Assembly: GCA_017545365.1 (NCBI GenBank)
Contig: JAFWOP010000032.1
Span: forward strand, 1 to 6,155
Origin: Bacteroidales bacterium
GTDB taxonomy: Bacteria > Bacteroidota > Bacteroidia > Bacteroidales > P3
Direction of reading: 5' to 3'
DNA: 6,155 nucleotides
Under the pieces are notes generated by a model. That model did no database searches, was not told the origin of the DNA, and saw only the letters and a list, made by a program, of their open reading frames with translations. Below, in pieces: positions 5,709 through 6,155 of the stretch (its first letter is position 1; every line of letters starts with the position of its first letter). Both the position numbers and the translations under genes were made by a program.

Positions 5709-6155
5709 TTACATCTCCGAGAGTTTCTTGTAACCCTCGTAGCGCAGTTTGGCATTGCGCTCGGTGGCGACGAAGAGTTCTTCAGCCTCCTGGGGGAAGG
5801 TCTTCATCAGGGAGTTGTAGCGCACCTCGCCCATAATGAAGTCGCGGAACTTGCTCCAGTCGGGCTCCTTCGAGTCGAGGTGGAAGCCGTTCTTGTCTTC
5901 TTCTTCCTCGGCAGGATTGTAGTGCCAGATGTGAAGAAGAGCCAGTGGCTCTTCGATAGCGTTAGCGGAGAACAAAGAGTAGCCGCACTCGACGGCTTTC
6001 TTCTCCTCGTTCTGCGTGCGACCCATACCGATCTTGATGCCGTGGTTGATGCAGGGGGCGTAGCAGATGATGAGCGACGGGCCGTGGTAGGCCTCGGCCT
6101 CCTTGATGACGTTGAAGTACTGGGCCTGGCTGGCGCCCATAGCCACCTGCGCCAC
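5709..6155 (-). CDS. nifJ: Pyruvate:ferredoxin oxidoreductase, C-terminal 148 residues (partial), with an in-frame insertion
   Basis: The frame enters from the right edge on the - strand and ends at TAA 5711-5709. PFOR oxidises pyruvate with CoA to acetyl-CoA and CO2 and passes electrons to ferredoxin through three [4Fe-4S] clusters; it is a cytoplasmic enzyme of about 1,180 residues in anaerobes. Typical C-terminal blocks are present: VAQVAMGASQAQ (1-12 of this piece), IKEAEAYHGPSLIICYAPCI, NHGIKIGMG (the Cys of APCINHG is known in this family as a ligand of the proximal cluster), LDSKEPDWSKF and GEVRYNSLMKTFP. Between GY and HIWHYNP, where the family normally reads GYWHLWHYNP or similar, about 15 extra residues (SLFSANAIEEPLALL) are encoded by a class I hairpin repeat lying on the opposite strand. 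The frame stays open, so the enzyme may tolerate the insert. The rest of the gene is outside the window, so its intactness cannot be judged. Confidence 0.93.
   Translation of the reverse strand: MAQVAMGASQAQYFNVIKEAEAYHGPSLIICYAPCINHGIKIGMGRTQNEEKKAVECGYSLFSANAIEEPLALLHIWHYNPAEEEEDKNGFHLDSKEPDWSKFRDFIMGEVRYNSLMKTFPQEAEELFVATERNAKLRYEGYKKLSEM
5936..5977 (+). repeat. Class I short hairpin repeat, copy a, in frame inside nifJ
   Basis: Stem GAAGAG (5936-5941), loop CCAGTGG, stem CTCTTC (5949-5954), extendable to 8 bp with an AGT loop; then tail GATAGCG (5955-5961) and TTAGCGGAGAACAAAG to 5977. Relative to expected nifJ sequence about 45 nt replace 3 nt (net 42, that is 14 codons), so the frame is kept. 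Loop and tail match the copy at 3727-3768; the stems differ at four of six positions yet remain complementary. Confidence 0.65.

Noticed and set aside
295..5977. Class I and class II repeats as one family
   Set aside because: Both have a hairpin beside an A/T-rich and GC block and their translations look faintly alike (LFSA/LFSG), but I could not make a convincing alignment between classes.
259..6155. An insertion sequence or integrated element spanning the window
   Set aside because: No transposase, integrase, long terminal inverted repeats or attachment-site duplications were found; only the short repeats are present.

Overview
The window looks like chromosomal DNA from a member of the Bacteroidales (Prevotella-like or a relative). 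The reasons are a Bacteroidetes-type outer-membrane beta-barrel protein with a carboxypeptidase-regulatory-like N-terminus, a DUF6261-family gene, a Bacteroidetes-style pyruvate:ferredoxin oxidoreductase (PFOR, nifJ), a two-lobed aspartyl-protease-like lipoprotein, and gene starts preceded by A/T-rich leaders without Shine-Dalgarno sequences. No species can be named from the sequence alone.

Layout. 1-216: 3' end of an unrecognised + strand gene. 259-766: a broken - strand fragment of a PFOR gene. 767-1078: a leader region with small hairpins and no convincing gene. 1079-3523: a complete + strand outer-membrane beta-barrel protein. 3626-4431: a DUF6261 gene broken by a short insertion and an internal TAG. 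4434-4622: three 42-bp tandem repeats that can also be read as a 62-residue peptide, ending in a terminator hairpin. 4645-5625: an aspartyl-protease-like lipoprotein. 5652-5688: a hairpin terminator shared by two converging genes. 5709-6155: the C-terminal 148 codons of nifJ on the - strand, running off the window. The genes do not form an obvious pathway; this is a patchwork with much decay between functional genes.

The most interesting signal is a set of short (about 40-50 nt) hairpin-bearing repeats lying inside or at the ends of genes. Class I has two copies (3727-3768 and 5936-5977): a 6-bp stem whose sequence differs between copies but keeps its pairing, a conserved CCAGTG loop, and a conserved tail (GATAGCG, then AGCGGAGAA and an A-rich end). 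One copy breaks the DUF6261 gene; the other sits in frame in nifJ and adds about 14-15 residues at a conserved site. Class II has two copies (295-341 on the - strand, 3492-3543 on the + strand): a small hairpin with a GAA/TTC centre followed by AACACCG, a TAA and AATGCAGTGAG. One copy interrupts the PFOR pseudogene. The other supplies the stop codon of the outer-membrane protein, and a plausible original C-terminal tail remains in frame just downstream. The pattern suggests small palindromic mobile elements that invade coding sequences, comparable in idea to Rickettsia palindromic elements, but this rests on two copies per class and needs a genome-wide search.
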